Assembly: GCF_023544665.1 (NCBI RefSeq)
Contig: NZ_JAMJFL010000018.1
Span: 78,859-142,858, forward strand
Direction: 5' to 3'
Length of the DNA stretch: 64,000 nucleotides
Origin: Streptomyces sp. YS415
Lineage (GTDB): Bacteria; Actinomycetota; Actinomycetes; Streptomycetales; Streptomycetaceae
Made by a program: the position numbers and the translations under genes
Shown: positions 8,756-18,023 of the stretch, one piece after another
How the letters are laid out: each line of letters begins with the position of its first letter
Numbering within the stretch: the stretch's first letter is position 1
The notes under the pieces: model-generated
What the model was told of the DNA's origin: nothing
What the model saw: only the letters and a program-made list of their open reading frames with translations
Database searches by the model: none

Positions 8756-8896
8756 ATGACCACGAATGCAGCCACGGTCGCCCGCGTCCGCACCGGCGGC
8801 CCCACGGAAGACGGCCCGAAGATCCTCGAACACGTCCTGGGATGGACCCTCGTCGTGGTCGTCGCGATGCTGGTGACCCAGCTCGGTCTGCTCTGA
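8756..8896 (+). CDS. Small single-pass membrane protein, 46 residues
   Basis: ATG 8756 to TGA 8896. A polar N-terminal half (MTTNAATVARVRTGGPTEDG) leads to one hydrophobic helix at the C-terminus (WTLVVVVAMLVTQLGLL). Spacing and codon use are those of a real gene, with almost every third base G or C. An AAGGTGGA ribosome-like site precedes it. Function unknown, with no catalytic residues; it could be a small regulatory or assembly peptide of the membrane. It sits between the C39 protease and a TetR gene. Confidence 0.6.
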   Translation: MTTNAATVARVRTGGPTEDGPKILEHVLGWTLVVVVAMLVTQLGLL

Positions 8897-8972
8897 CCCG
8901 ATGTGATCTGACACATATTCGAACCTGGCATACTGCGGGAGTCCCGCCGCCGGCTTGAGACCAGGGTCGACT

Positions 8973-9632
8973 GTGAAGAGTGAGCAGCACGCTGCCGTGG
9001 TCCGCCCCCGGACGCGCGGCACCGAGCGATCGGTGGCCCGCCGCGCCGAACTCCTCGCCATCGGGCGGAGGTTGTTCGCCGACACCTCCTACGACGCCCT
9101 GTCGATGGACGACATCGCGCGGCAGGCGCAGGTGGCGAAAGGGCTGATCTACTACTACTTCCGGTCCAAGCGCGGCTATTACCTGGCGATCATCGAGGAC
9201 TCCGTCGCCGACCTGGTCACCCACGCGGCGAGCGGCGTCGAACTGCCCCCGGAGGACCGGGTCCACCGCACGCTCGACAGCTATCTGCGCTATGCCGAGC
9301 ACAACCAGGCCGCCTACCGCGCGATCGTCAGCGGCGGGGTCGGCTTCGACGCCGAGGTGCACGCCGTCCGGGACGGGGTGCGCGAGGCGATCGTCGCGAC
9401 CATCGCCGAGGGCGCGTACGGCCGTACCGACATCTCCCCGCTCGCCCGGATGGGCCTGCTGGCCTGGGTGTGCAGCGTCGAGGGTGCCGCCCTGGACTGG
9501 ACGGCCCGCCCCGGGCTCTCCCGGGACACCATGCGCGAGCTGCTGGTGAAGACCCTGGGCGGCGCCCTGCGCGCCATCGAGGAGCTGGACCCCGCCCACC
9601 CGGCTCCCCGGGCCGCCCGCCGCGAGGCATGA
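8973..9632 (+). CDS. TetR-family transcriptional regulator
   Basis: 219 residues from GTG 8973; a TTG six codons upstream is an alternative. The N-terminal HTH is typical: RRAELLAIGRRLFADTSYDA, then SMDDIARQAQVAKGLIYYYF and RSKRGYYLAII. The C-terminal ligand domain (about 80-219) is all-helical with little conservation. No divergent partner gene suggests a target; the downstream chitinase is convergent. The ligand is unknown. Confidence 0.9.
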   Translation: MKSEQHAAVVRPRTRGTERSVARRAELLAIGRRLFADTSYDALSMDDIARQAQVAKGLIYYYFRSKRGYYLAIIEDSVADLVTHAASGVELPPEDRVHRTLDSYLRYAEHNQAAYRAIVSGGVGFDAEVHAVRDGVREAIVATIAEGAYGRTDISPLARMGLLAWVCSVEGAALDWTARPGLSRDTMRELLVKTLGGALRAIEELDPAHPAPRAARREA

Positions 9633-9636
9633 CGAA

Positions 9637-9663
9637 GGGGCGGAGTCTCGTGGTCTCCGCCCC
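9637..9663. terminator. Bidirectional terminator between TetR and chitinase genes
   Basis: Perfect 9-bp stem GGGGCGGAG/CTCCGCCCC with a 9-base loop, placed between two convergent stop codons. Confidence 0.8.
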
Positions 9664-9683
9664 CAGGTCCCCCGCTGGAGGGG

Positions 9684-10931
<1,248 letters not shown>

Positions 10932-11007
10932 CGGGTGTCTCCTCGTGGGGGAGAGGGGGACGTGCGCCGATTGGCATGAACGCGGTAAGCGTCGTCCGCA
11001 CAGTAGG

Positions 11008-11041
11008 AGGACTAGACCAGTTGGGTCAATGGTTCGGACCA
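11008..11041 (-). promoter_or_regulatory. Two DasR-type (dre-like) sites upstream of the chitinase
   Basis: AGGACTAGACCA (11008-11019) matches TGGTCTAGACCA at 10 of 12 positions. TGGTTCGGACCA (11030-11041) matches at 9 of 12 and also resembles the direct repeat known in Streptomyces chitinase promoters. The two start 22 bases apart, about two helical turns, and lie about 80-110 bases before the chitinase start. Confidence 0.6.
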
Positions 11042-11252
11042 TTTCGCGCGGCTCGAGTTTTCTTGGAGTAAGCGGTCGTTAACTGGTGACTCGGTGCCTC
11101 CGATCGGGCATACTCACAGCGCACAGCCGCTGGTCAGCAGCTTCCGCGACCCGGGAGTGCGAGCCGCCGGCGCACCATGTGAGACCTGGCGGAGCCGCCC
11201 CACCCAAGGCGCACGTCCGCCGATGCGCCCGACAAGGGAGGAGAGCGTCGCC

Positions 11253-12425
11253 ATGCCCGACCGCGCCCCGCAGCCGGTGGACCGGCAACTGCCCACGGAC
11301 GAGGCCCGGGATCTGATCTCGCTCGTCCGCGACATCGCCCAGCGCGAGATCGCCCCGAAGGCGGCCGAGGAGGAGGACGCCGGACGCTTCCCGCGCGAGG
11401 TCTTCGCCCTGCTGTCCGAAGCGGGCCTGCTCGGACTTCCCTACGACGCCGAGTACGGCGGCGGCGACCAGCCCTACGAGGTCTACCTCCAGGTCCTCGA
11501 AGAGCTCGCGATGGCCCGGCTCACCGTCGGCCTCGGTGTCAGCGTGCACACCCTGTCCTGCTACGCCCTCGCCGCCTACGGCACCAAGGAGCAGCAGGTC
11601 GAGCACCTGCCCGCGATGCTCGGCGGCGGTCTGCTGGGCGCCTACTGCCTGTCCGAGCCCTCCTCCGGCTCCGACGCCGCCTCCCTGCGCACCAAGGCGG
11701 TGCGCGATGGCGATGGCTGGGTGATCACCGGGACCAAGGCCTGGATCACCCACGGTGGCATCGCCGACTTCTACACGGTCATGGCCCGCACCGGCGAGGA
11801 GGGCCCGCGTGGGATCACCGCCTTCCTGGTGCCCGGCGACGCCGAGGGGCTGAGCGGAGCCGCGCCCGAGAAGAAGATGGGCATGAAGGGCTCACCGACC
11901 GCGCAGGTCCACTTCGACGGAGTGCGGGTGCCGGACGAGCGGCGCATCGGCGAGGAGGGGCAGGGCTTCGCCATCGCCCTGTCCGCGCTGGACTCCGGGC
12001 GGCTCGGGATCGCGGCCTGCGCCATCGGCGTGGCCCAGGCGGCGCTGGACGAGGCGGTGGCCTACGCCTCGGGGCGGCGCCAGTTCGGGCGGCCGATCTC
12101 CGACTTCCAGGGCCTGCGCTTCATGCTGGCCGACATGGCGACCCAGATCGAGGCGGGCCGGGCGCTGTACCTGACGGCGGCGCGGCTCAGGGACGCGGGA
12201 CGGCCGTTCGCCAAGCAGGCGGCCATGGCGAAGCTGCACTGCACCGACACCGCGATGCGGGTGACCACGGACGCCGTGCAGATCCTCGGCGGGTACGGCT
12301 ACACGGCCGACTTCCCGGCCGAGCGCTACATGCGCGAGGCCAAGGTGCTCCAGATCGTCGAGGGCACCAACCAGATCCAGCGCATGGTCATCGCCCGTCA
12401 CCTAGCGGGTCCCGAGGGGCGCTGA
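11253..12425 (+). CDS. Acyl-CoA dehydrogenase
   Basis: 390 residues from ATG 11253, after a GGAGGAGAG ribosome site. It has the complete ACAD fold: N-terminal helices, the AYCLSEPSSGSDAASLRTKA signature at about residues 130-149, WITHGGIADFYTVMA, and the C-terminal YGYTADFPAERYMREAKV/IVEGTNQIQRMVIAR motifs with the catalytic glutamate of EGTNQIQ. It oxidises an acyl-CoA at C2-C3 with FAD, passing electrons to ETF; chain length is not readable. Its last 38 bases overlap an opposite-strand small gene. Confidence 0.93.
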   Translation: MPDRAPQPVDRQLPTDEARDLISLVRDIAQREIAPKAAEEEDAGRFPREVFALLSEAGLLGLPYDAEYGGGDQPYEVYLQVLEELAMARLTVGLGVSVHTLSCYALAAYGTKEQQVEHLPAMLGGGLLGAYCLSEPSSGSDAASLRTKAVRDGDGWVITGTKAWITHGGIADFYTVMARTGEEGPRGITAFLVPGDAEGLSGAAPEKKMGMKGSPTAQVHFDGVRVPDERRIGEEGQGFAIALSALDSGRLGIAACAIGVAQAALDEAVAYASGRRQFGRPISDFQGLRFMLADMATQIEAGRALYLTAARLRDAGRPFAKQAAMAKLHCTDTAMRVTTDAVQILGGYGYTADFPAERYMREAKVLQIVEGTNQIQRMVIARHLAGPEGR

Positions 12426-12636
12426 ACTCACCCGGCCGCACCGTCGGCGCCGCCAGCCGGATCCACTCCGGGTCGTGGCGGCCCGGCAGCGTGCGGCCAC
12501 GGTCCGCCCAGGTGCGCATCAGATCCCGGTAGATGGGCGGGTCCTGAGGCGGCGGCGGAGGAAGCGGAACCGATTCTGCCGGGGGCGGCACGAAGACGCG
12601 TCGCGGACGCCCGGTCGTCGAATAGGTGGGGGTCAT
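12388..12636 (-). CDS. Conserved-looking small proline-rich protein
   Basis: 82 residues from an ATG at 12636. It contains a polyproline stretch (SVPLPPPPPQDPPIYRDL) followed by RTWADRGRTLPGRHDPEWIR, which looks like a folded, conserved element rather than random translation. The 3' end overlaps the acyl-CoA dehydrogenase by 38 bases on the opposite strand. I have a general impression of similar small proteins in other Streptomyces but could not check. No function can be assigned. Confidence 0.55.
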   Translation of the reverse strand: MTPTYSTTGRPRRVFVPPPAESVPLPPPPPQDPPIYRDLMRTWADRGRTLPGRHDPEWIRLAAPTVRPGEFSAPRDPLGDGR

Positions 12637-12693
12637 ACCAGGGCAACGCGGTGGTGACCGGGCAGGTCACCGATGCACGGAATCGGCTGTGCG

Positions 12694-13073
12694 TTCGCCG
12701 ACACCCCTGCGGGCGCGTGGGCCTGCCGGCGCCGTTGCGGGCGTAGCGGGCTTGCCCGTATCTCTGCGGGCGCACGCACCCGCGGACGCCCCTGCGGGCT
12801 CAGCGGGCTTGCCGGTACCTCTGCGGGTGCACGGACCCGCAGGCGCTTCTGCGGCCACAGCGGTGATCGCCGATGCCCCTGCGGGCGCACGGACTTGCCG
12901 ACGCCTCTGCGGGGACAGCGGACTTGCCGGCACCTCGGCGGGTGCACGGACCCGCCTAAGCTCCTGCGGGCGCACCGGACCCGCCTAAGCTCCTGCGGGC
13001 ACACCCACTTGTCGGCACCTCTGCGGGTCCAGCGGACCCGCCGACGCCCCTGCGGGCGCACGGGACCCGCGCC
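12694..13073. repeat. Degenerate tandem repeat array, alternating 28/29-bp spacing
   Basis: Thirteen copies of a CTGCGGG-centred unit, typically GCCCCTGCGGGCGCACGGAC. They are anchored at 12707, 12735, 12764, 12792, 12821, 12849, 12879, 12907, 12936, 12964, 12993, 13021 and 13050. Intervals alternate 28 and 29 with one exception of 30, so the true unit is a 57-bp dimer, i.e. 19 codons in any frame. Copies 10 and 11 share the variant TAAGCTCCTGCGGG. It fills most of a gene-free stretch between two minus-strand genes. Confidence 0.85.
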
Positions 13074-13128
13074 ACGGCAACCAGTTGGCGTGGCGCGGGA
13101 CTCGGCGTGGGCCGGTACGGAGGGTCGC

Positions 13129-13569
13129 TCAGGCGGCGTGGCGGCGCATCACCGGCACGCGCATCGGGCGGGAGCCCGGGCCGCCGACGTGCGAGAACGG
13201 CTGCGTCCGCCAGTCGAGCCCCTGGGGGAGCGTCAACAGCAGGGCGGTGTCCTGCTCCTGGGGTTCGGCCGACTCGTCCGCGGGGCGGGCGTCGGTGGCG
13301 CGACGGCCGGTGCCGGCGCACACCGTCAGACCGAAGGGGTTCCACGGCGAGGCGCACAGCGCGTGCTCGGGCAGCACCTCCTCGTCCGCCAGCAGCGCGA
13401 TGGGCTGCGCGCAGTCCGGGCAGATCACCCGGTACATCTCGAAGGTGTCGTACGCGTCGAACTCCTCGTCGGCGAAGTCGGCGTCGGGTTCGACACCCTC
13501 CGGCTCGGGCTCGACGACAAGCTGCGGGCGCTTGGGTGCGGTACGACCAGGGCGCTTAAGACTCTGCAT
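13129..13569 (-). CDS. Conserved hypothetical protein with CPDC motif
   Basis: 146 residues from ATG 13569. An acidic segment (about 19-45, PEPEGVEPDADFADEEFDAY) precedes RVICPDCAQPIALLADEEVL, a CxxC pair, with two more cysteines nearby (HALCASPW, LTVCAGTG). This could bind zinc, but a full zinc ribbon is not clear. The C-terminus is basic. Codon use is normal. It is divergent from the AsnC regulator gene. Function unknown. Confidence 0.7.
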   Translation of the reverse strand: MQSLKRPGRTAPKRPQLVVEPEPEGVEPDADFADEEFDAYDTFEMYRVICPDCAQPIALLADEEVLPEHALCASPWNPFGLTVCAGTGRRATDARPADESAEPQEQDTALLLTLPQGLDWRTQPFSHVGGPGSRPMRVPVMRRHAA

Positions 13570-13819
13570 GGGATTCTCCCCCTCGGGCTGGGCCGTTCAG
13601 GCGCTGCGGCCTCGACCACAGCAAGCACTTCCCGCCCCGTCCGGGAGGTAATCACGAGAACATCACGGAGCCGGTCCAGGGGCTGTGTCGTTCGTCACAT
13701 GCCGTCCGCAGGTGCCCGGGACGGTTCGTGCCCCGCGCGGCACACCGGCTGCTCCCGGTCACATCACGAACCGGGCATGACTGCGGCCGCTCAGGTATCC
13801 GAGGAGGTCAGGGGCACTG

Positions 13820-13825
13820 TAGGTT
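13820..13825 (+). promoter_or_regulatory. -10 element of a likely leaderless AsnC transcript
   Basis: TAGGTT ends 9 bases before the ATG at 13834, which would put the transcription start on or next to the start codon. No clear -35 hexamer is seen. Confidence 0.4.
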
Positions 13826-13833
13826 CTAGCGCC

Positions 13834-14274
13834 ATGGAGGAGCTGGACCGACAGATCGTGCAGCTGCTCGTCAAGGACGGGCGGATGAGCTACACAGACC
13901 TGGGCAAGGCCACGGGCCTGTCCACGTCGGCCGTGCACCAGCGGGTGCGACGGCTCGAACAGCGTGGCGTCATCCGTGGCTACGCCGCGGTCGTGGACCC
14001 CGAGGCCGTCGGGCTGCCCATGACGGCGTTCATCTCGGTGAAACCCTTCGACCCCAGCGCACCCGACGACATTGCGGAACGGCTGGCCGGGGTCCCCGAG
14101 ATCGAGGCCTGTCACAGCGTCGCCGGCGACGAGAACTACATCCTCAAGGTGCGGGTGTCCACGCCCCACGAACTGGAGGAGCTGCTGGCGCGGGTGCGTT
14201 CGCTGGCGGGGGTGTCGACCCGGACGACGGTCGTGCTGTCGACTCCGTACGAGGCCCGGCCGCCGCGCATCTGA
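13834..14274 (+). CDS. Lrp/AsnC-family transcriptional regulator
   Basis: 146 residues. The N-terminal HTH MEELDRQIVQLLVKDGRMSY plus LGKATGLSTSAVHQRVRRLE and GVIRGY is classical AsnC. The C-terminal RAM/ACT-like sensor domain spans about 65-146 (HSVAGDENYILKVRVSTPHE). It probably senses an amino acid. ATG 13834 is chosen because Lrp proteins begin just before the first HTH helix and a -10 element sits immediately upstream; an ATG at 13776 would add a non-homologous tail. The amidohydrolase gene follows in the same direction. Confidence 0.88.
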   Translation: MEELDRQIVQLLVKDGRMSYTDLGKATGLSTSAVHQRVRRLEQRGVIRGYAAVVDPEAVGLPMTAFISVKPFDPSAPDDIAERLAGVPEIEACHSVAGDENYILKVRVSTPHELEELLARVRSLAGVSTRTTVVLSTPYEARPPRI

Positions 14275-14322
14275 CCCCACCTGCGTGCCGGGCGGCCGGG
14301 GCGAGGCGGGAGACTGTTCCCC

Positions 14323-15921
14323 ATGAGTGAGCGCAGCCCCGAGCCCCAGACCGTCCTGCTCCGCCGAGGAGAGGTCCACAGCCCCGCCGACCCCTTCGCC
14401 ACCGCGATGGTCGTCGAGCGCGGGCAGGTCGCCTGGGTCGGCTCCGAGGGGGCCGCCGACGCCTTCGCCGACGGGGTCGACGAGGTGATCGACCTGGACG
14501 GCGCGCTCGTCACCCCCGCCTTCACCGACGCCCATGTGCACACCACCGCCACGGGCCTCGCCCTGACCGGCCTCGACCTGTCCGGAGCCCCCACCCTGGA
14601 GGCGGCCCTGGATCTCGTACGGGCCTTCGCCGCCGCCCGCCCGGACGACCGCGTCCTGCTGGGCCACGGCTGGGACTCCGCCCGCTGGCCCGGCGGCCGA
14701 CCGCCGACCCGGGCCGAACTCGACGCGGCCACCGGCGGGCGGCCCCTCTATCTGTCCCGGATCGACGTCCACTCGGCGGTCGTGACCACCGCCCTGCTCG
14801 ACCTGGCCGCCCTGAGCCGCGTCGACGGCCCCCTCACCGCCGACGCCCACCACGCCGTACGCGCCGCCGCGCTCGGCGCGGTCACCCCGGCCCAGCGCGC
14901 CGAGGCCCAGCGCGCGGCCCTCGCCCACGCCGCCTCCCTCGGCATCGGCACCCTCCACGAGTGCGCGGGCCCGGAGATCTCCTCCGAGGACGACTTCACC
15001 GGGCTGCTCCGGCTCGCCGCCGAGGAGCCCGGACCCCGGGTCGTCGGCTACTGGGCCGAACAGGATGTCGCCAAGGCGCGGGAGCTCGGCGCGGCCGGCG
15101 CCGCGGGCGACCTCTTCGTCGACGGCGCCCTCGGCTCGCACACCGCCTGCCTGCACCAGCCCTACGCCGACGCCGGGCACACCGGCACTGCGTACCTGGA
15201 CGCCGCCGCCGTCGCCGCCCATGTCACCGCCTGCACCGAGGCGGGGCTCCAGGCGGGCTTCCACGCGATCGGCGACGCCGCCGTGACGGCCGTCGTCGAA
15301 GGGGTGCGCGCCGCCGCCGAGAAGGTCGGCCTCGCTCGCGTCCGGGCCGCCCGGCACCGGATCGAGCACGCCGAGATGCTCACCCCCGAGACGATCGCCG
15401 CCTTCGCCGAGTTCGGCCTGACCGCCTCCGTGCAGCCCGCGTTCGACGCCCTGTGGGGCGGCGAGGACGGCATGTACAGCGCCCGTCTGGGCGCTGAACG
15501 AGCTCGCTCGCTGAACCCCTTCGCGGCCCTGCTGCGGGCCGGTGTCCCGCTCGCCTTCGGCTCCGACAGCCCGGTCACGCCGCTGGACCCGTGGGGCACG
15601 GTCCGCGCCGCCGCCTTCCACCGGACGCCCGAGCACCGCGTCTCGGTACGGGCCGCGTTCACCGCGCACACGCGGGGCGGCTGGCGGGCGACCGGACGGG
15701 ACGACGCGGGTGTGCTGGTCCCCGGTGCGCCCGCCGACTACGCCGTCTGGCGCACCGGCGACCTGGTGGTCCAGGCGCCGGACGACCGGGTCGCCCGCTG
15801 GTCGACCGACCCCCGCTCCGGCACCCCCGGCCTGCCCGACCTCACCCCGGGCCGTGACCTGCCCGTCTGTCTGCGCACGGTGGTGGGCGGACGGACGGTG
15901 TTCGTACGGCCGGGCGAGTGA
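14323..15921 (+). CDS. Amidohydrolase family protein (YtcJ-like)
   Basis: 532 residues, the amidohydrolase-3 type. Metal-binding AFTDAHVHTTATGL lies near residue 67, HAIGDAAVTAVV is the second histidine region, RHRIEHAEMLTPE follows, and LAFGSDSPVTPLDP carries the late catalytic Asp. It probably hydrolyses an amide or ester of a small molecule; relatives are often annotated as N-substituted formamide deformylases or left unassigned. It lies 48 bases after the AsnC regulator, so local regulation is possible. Confidence 0.85.
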   Translation: MSERSPEPQTVLLRRGEVHSPADPFATAMVVERGQVAWVGSEGAADAFADGVDEVIDLDGALVTPAFTDAHVHTTATGLALTGLDLSGAPTLEAALDLVRAFAAARPDDRVLLGHGWDSARWPGGRPPTRAELDAATGGRPLYLSRIDVHSAVVTTALLDLAALSRVDGPLTADAHHAVRAAALGAVTPAQRAEAQRAALAHAASLGIGTLHECAGPEISSEDDFTGLLRLAAEEPGPRVVGYWAEQDVAKARELGAAGAAGDLFVDGALGSHTACLHQPYADAGHTGTAYLDAAAVAAHVTACTEAGLQAGFHAIGDAAVTAVVEGVRAAAEKVGLARVRAARHRIEHAEMLTPETIAAFAEFGLTASVQPAFDALWGGEDGMYSARLGAERARSLNPFAALLRAGVPLAFGSDSPVTPLDPWGTVRAAAFHRTPEHRVSVRAAFTAHTRGGWRATGRDDAGVLVPGAPADYAVWRTGDLVVQAPDDRVARWSTDPRSGTPGLPDLTPGRDLPVCLRTVVGGRTVFVRPGE

Positions 15922-16030
15922 TCTCCGGGGGTGGCGTGCCGCCGATCCGGTGCCGCAGCCTCGTCGCACGGCCCGCGCGTCCGCCCCGCTGACCAGGGCA
16001 TTGAGGAACGACCCGCAGGTCGAACGGCTG

Positions 16031-16061
16031 TTGACAGCCGACGGCGGGGGGCCGGTAGGTT
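16031..16061 (+). promoter_or_regulatory. Strong promoter-like sequence
   Basis: Consensus -35 TTGACA (16031-16036), 19-base spacer, -10 TAGGTT (16056-16061). The next plus-strand start codon is 400 bases away, so it would make either a long leader for the mannose synthase mRNA or a separate small RNA. Confidence 0.45.
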
Positions 16062-16098
16062 CGGCCGAGTCCACCACCGGACGCCCGACCAGGAATGC

Positions 16099-16214
16099 GT
16101 GAACGTTCCGGGAACTCGCCGCAACGCCGCTGGGTCAGGGACGGTGTCCCGCACCGGGGCACCGCCACTGGCAGCCAGGCTCAGCGCTCGCACCACGGCG
16201 AGTGAACGTTCCGG
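16099..16214. repeat. 13-bp direct repeat GTGAACGTTCCGG
   Basis: Two exact copies at 16099-16111 and 16202-16214, 103 bases apart. Each contains the near-palindromic core GAACGTTC and could be a paired protein-binding site downstream of the 16031 promoter. Confidence 0.5.
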
Positions 16215-16397
16215 CCGGTCGGGGAGGTGTGACCCGGGTGGGGCCCGGGCGCTCAGTAGACAACGGCTTTCGGTCGACCCGCAGCCAGCGGGCCCCAGGT
16301 CGGCCCGAAGGGCGCCGGGCCCCCATCCGCAGCGCACGCACATGATCCGAAAAGCACATGCGTACCCCACTCTTGTGGAATGGACACCACCATACGA

Positions 16398-16411
16398 ACG
16401 TGATGTCACGT
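16398..16411. promoter_or_regulatory. Inverted repeat ACGTGA-N2-TCACGT
   Basis: A 6-bp perfect inverted repeat with a 2-base centre, 57 bases upstream of the mannose synthase start. Size and symmetry suit a dimeric regulator; the regulator is unknown. Confidence 0.4.
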
Positions 16412-16468
16412 AATCGCAGGCCGCGCCCACTATGGTGGACGTCTGCGGACGCACACGAAGGGGCAGTG

Positions 16469-17275
16469 GTGAACGACGGCGACGGGATCCGTGAGGCGGA
16501 GGTCTCGGGGAAGCGGTTCGGTCCGCTCGGCACCGCATTGGTGATCATTCCGACCTACAACGAGGCGGAGAACATCAAGGCGATCGTCGGCCGGGTGCGT
16601 TCGGCGGTGCCCGAGGCGCACATCCTCGTGGCCGACGACAACAGCCCCGACGGCACCGGCAAGCTCGCCGACGAACTGGCCGTCGGGGACGACCACGTCC
16701 ATGTCCTGCACCGCAAGGGCAAGGAGGGCCTTGGCGCCGCCTATCTGGCGGGCTTCCGCTGGGGTCTGGACAACGGCTACGGCGTCCTGGTCGAGATGGA
16801 CGCCGACGGTTCCCACCGGCCCGAGGAGCTGCCGCGGCTGCTGACCGCGCTGAAGGGCGCCGACCTGGTCCTGGGCTCGCGCTGGGTGCCCGGCGGCCGG
16901 GTCGTGAACTGGCCCAGGAGCCGTGAGTTCATCTCCCGCGGCGGCAGCCTGTACTCCCGGATGGCCCTTGATCTGCCGCTGCGCGACATCACCGGCGGCT
17001 ACCGCGCCTTCCGCCGCGAGACCCTGGAGGGCCTCGGCCTCGACGACGTCGCCTCGCAGGGCTACTGCTTCCAGGTCGACCTCGCCCGCCGTGCGGTCAG
17101 GGCTGGCTACCACGTCGTCGAGGTGCCCATCACCTTCGTCGAACGCGAGCACGGCGACTCCAAGATGAGCCGCGACATCCTCGTGGAGGCCCTGTGGCGG
17201 GTCACCACCTGGGGCGCCCAGGAACGGGCGGGCAAGCTCCTGGGCCGGGCGAAGCCGCAACCGCCCAGGTCCTAG
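16469..17275 (+). CDS. Polyprenol monophosphomannose synthase (GT2)
   Basis: 268 residues from GTG 16469, with GAAGGGG just upstream. A GT-A fold glycosyltransferase: LVIIPTYNEAENI, ILVADDNSPDGT and VEMDADGSHRPEELP hold the nucleotide- and metal-binding aspartates, and QGYCFQVDLARRA is typical of DPM1/Ppm1. It transfers mannose from GDP-mannose to polyprenol phosphate at the membrane, supplying protein O-mannosylation in Streptomyces, which also affects phage reception and cell envelope. There is no fused acyltransferase domain, unlike the mycobacterial Ppm1 fusion. Confidence 0.9.
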   Translation: MNDGDGIREAEVSGKRFGPLGTALVIIPTYNEAENIKAIVGRVRSAVPEAHILVADDNSPDGTGKLADELAVGDDHVHVLHRKGKEGLGAAYLAGFRWGLDNGYGVLVEMDADGSHRPEELPRLLTALKGADLVLGSRWVPGGRVVNWPRSREFISRGGSLYSRMALDLPLRDITGGYRAFRRETLEGLGLDDVASQGYCFQVDLARRAVRAGYHVVEVPITFVEREHGDSKMSRDILVEALWRVTTWGAQERAGKLLGRAKPQPPRS

Positions 17276-17345
17276 TCCTACGGCCGGGCAGGCCCCGTTG
17301 ATAGCCCTTATCCCGCGCTGAGCCGGGGCCAGGCACACTGGACGC

Positions 17346-17903
17346 ATGACGACTGGCGCACCGACTCCCATGCACCCCGCCCGGCCCCGGCGCTCCCGGC
17401 TGCGCACCTTCCTGCCGCTGGGCATCGCCGCCTGGCTGGTGCTGGAGATCTGGCTGCTGACCCTGGTCGCGGGGGCGGCGGGCGGCCTGACGGTCTTCCT
17501 GCTGCTGCTCGTGGGTCTGGTGCTCGGCACCGTGGTGATCAAGCGGGCGGGGCGGCGCGCCTTCCAGAATCTCAACGAGGCGCTCCAGCGGGGCGGCACC
17601 CCGGCCCCGTCCGGCGGGGGCAACGGCCTGACGATGCTCGGCGGTCTGCTGCTGATGCTGCCCGGCCTGATCTCGGACGTGCTCGGCCTGCTCCTGCTCG
17701 TCCCGCCGGTGCAGAAGGCCCTCGGGCGGTACACGGAGCGCACCTTCGACCGCAAGCTCCGCGAGGCCGGTGCGGGGTCCTTGGGCGGCGCCTTCCAGCA
17801 GGCCCGCATGCGGCGGCCCGACGGCAAGGTCGTGCAGGGTGAGGTCATCAGGGACGAGCCCGCGGACACCCGCGGGGGGCCGCGTCCGCCGCTGACGCGC
17901 TGA
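17346..17903 (+). CDS. fxsA: FxsA family membrane protein
   Basis: 185 residues. Hydrophobic helices at about 22-42 (FLPLGIAAWLVLEIWLLTLV) and 44-62, a short loop, then a further helix pair (GLTMLGGLLLMLPGLISDVL) matching the conserved FxsA core GG.LLi.PGfitD..G. The family is named for suppression of F-plasmid exclusion of phage T7 in E. coli; its cellular role is unknown. The C-terminal ~45 residues are polar and basic. A bidirectional terminator separates it from convergent rbpA. Confidence 0.88.
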   Translation: MTTGAPTPMHPARPRRSRLRTFLPLGIAAWLVLEIWLLTLVAGAAGGLTVFLLLLVGLVLGTVVIKRAGRRAFQNLNEALQRGGTPAPSGGGNGLTMLGGLLLMLPGLISDVLGLLLLVPPVQKALGRYTERTFDRKLREAGAGSLGGAFQQARMRRPDGKVVQGEVIRDEPADTRGGPRPPLTR

Positions 17904-17940
17904 GCCGGAGACAGGGGCCGAGCCGGAGACATGCGGAAAA

Positions 17941-17977
17941 CCGCGGGCGCCGTACGAAGAACGTACGGCGCCCGCGG
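17941..17977. terminator. Bidirectional terminator between fxsA and rbpA
   Basis: Perfect 15-bp inverted repeat CCGCGGGCGCCGTAC/GTACGGCGCCCGCGG with a 7-base loop, between two convergent genes. The strongest hairpin I found in the window. Confidence 0.9.
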
Positions 17978-18023
17978 TGTTGTGCTGTCTTGTGCTGGAT
18001 CGGGGTTCCGGGCCCCGGGGGGA

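Larger units (their letters stand above)
15922..16468. other. 547-bp gene-free region with promoter, repeats and hairpins
   Basis: No ORF here has convincing protein features. It contains a promoter-like pair at 16031-16061, a repeated GTGAACGTTCCGG (16099-16111 and 16202-16214), a CGGTGTCCC/GGGGCACCG hairpin at 16142-16164 with one G-U pair, and an ACGTGA-N2-TCACGT inverted repeat at 16398-16411 just ahead of the mannose synthase gene. Confidence 0.6.

Noticed and set aside
12694..13073. CRISPR array
   Set aside because: The 28-29-bp periodicity is suggestive, but the units abut with no unique spacers of constant length, the repeats are degenerate, and no cas genes are present.
12673..14274. 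A long plus-strand reading frame through the 28/29-bp repeats into the AsnC gene
   Set aside because: It exists only because a 57-bp repeat keeps frame. The translation is Arg/Cys-rich low complexity, and the AsnC protein starts naturally at 13834.
15931..16413. 160-residue plus-strand ORF before the mannose synthase gene
   Set aside because: Arg/Gly/Ala-rich translation without recognisable structure, and the region is dense with promoter, repeat and hairpin elements.
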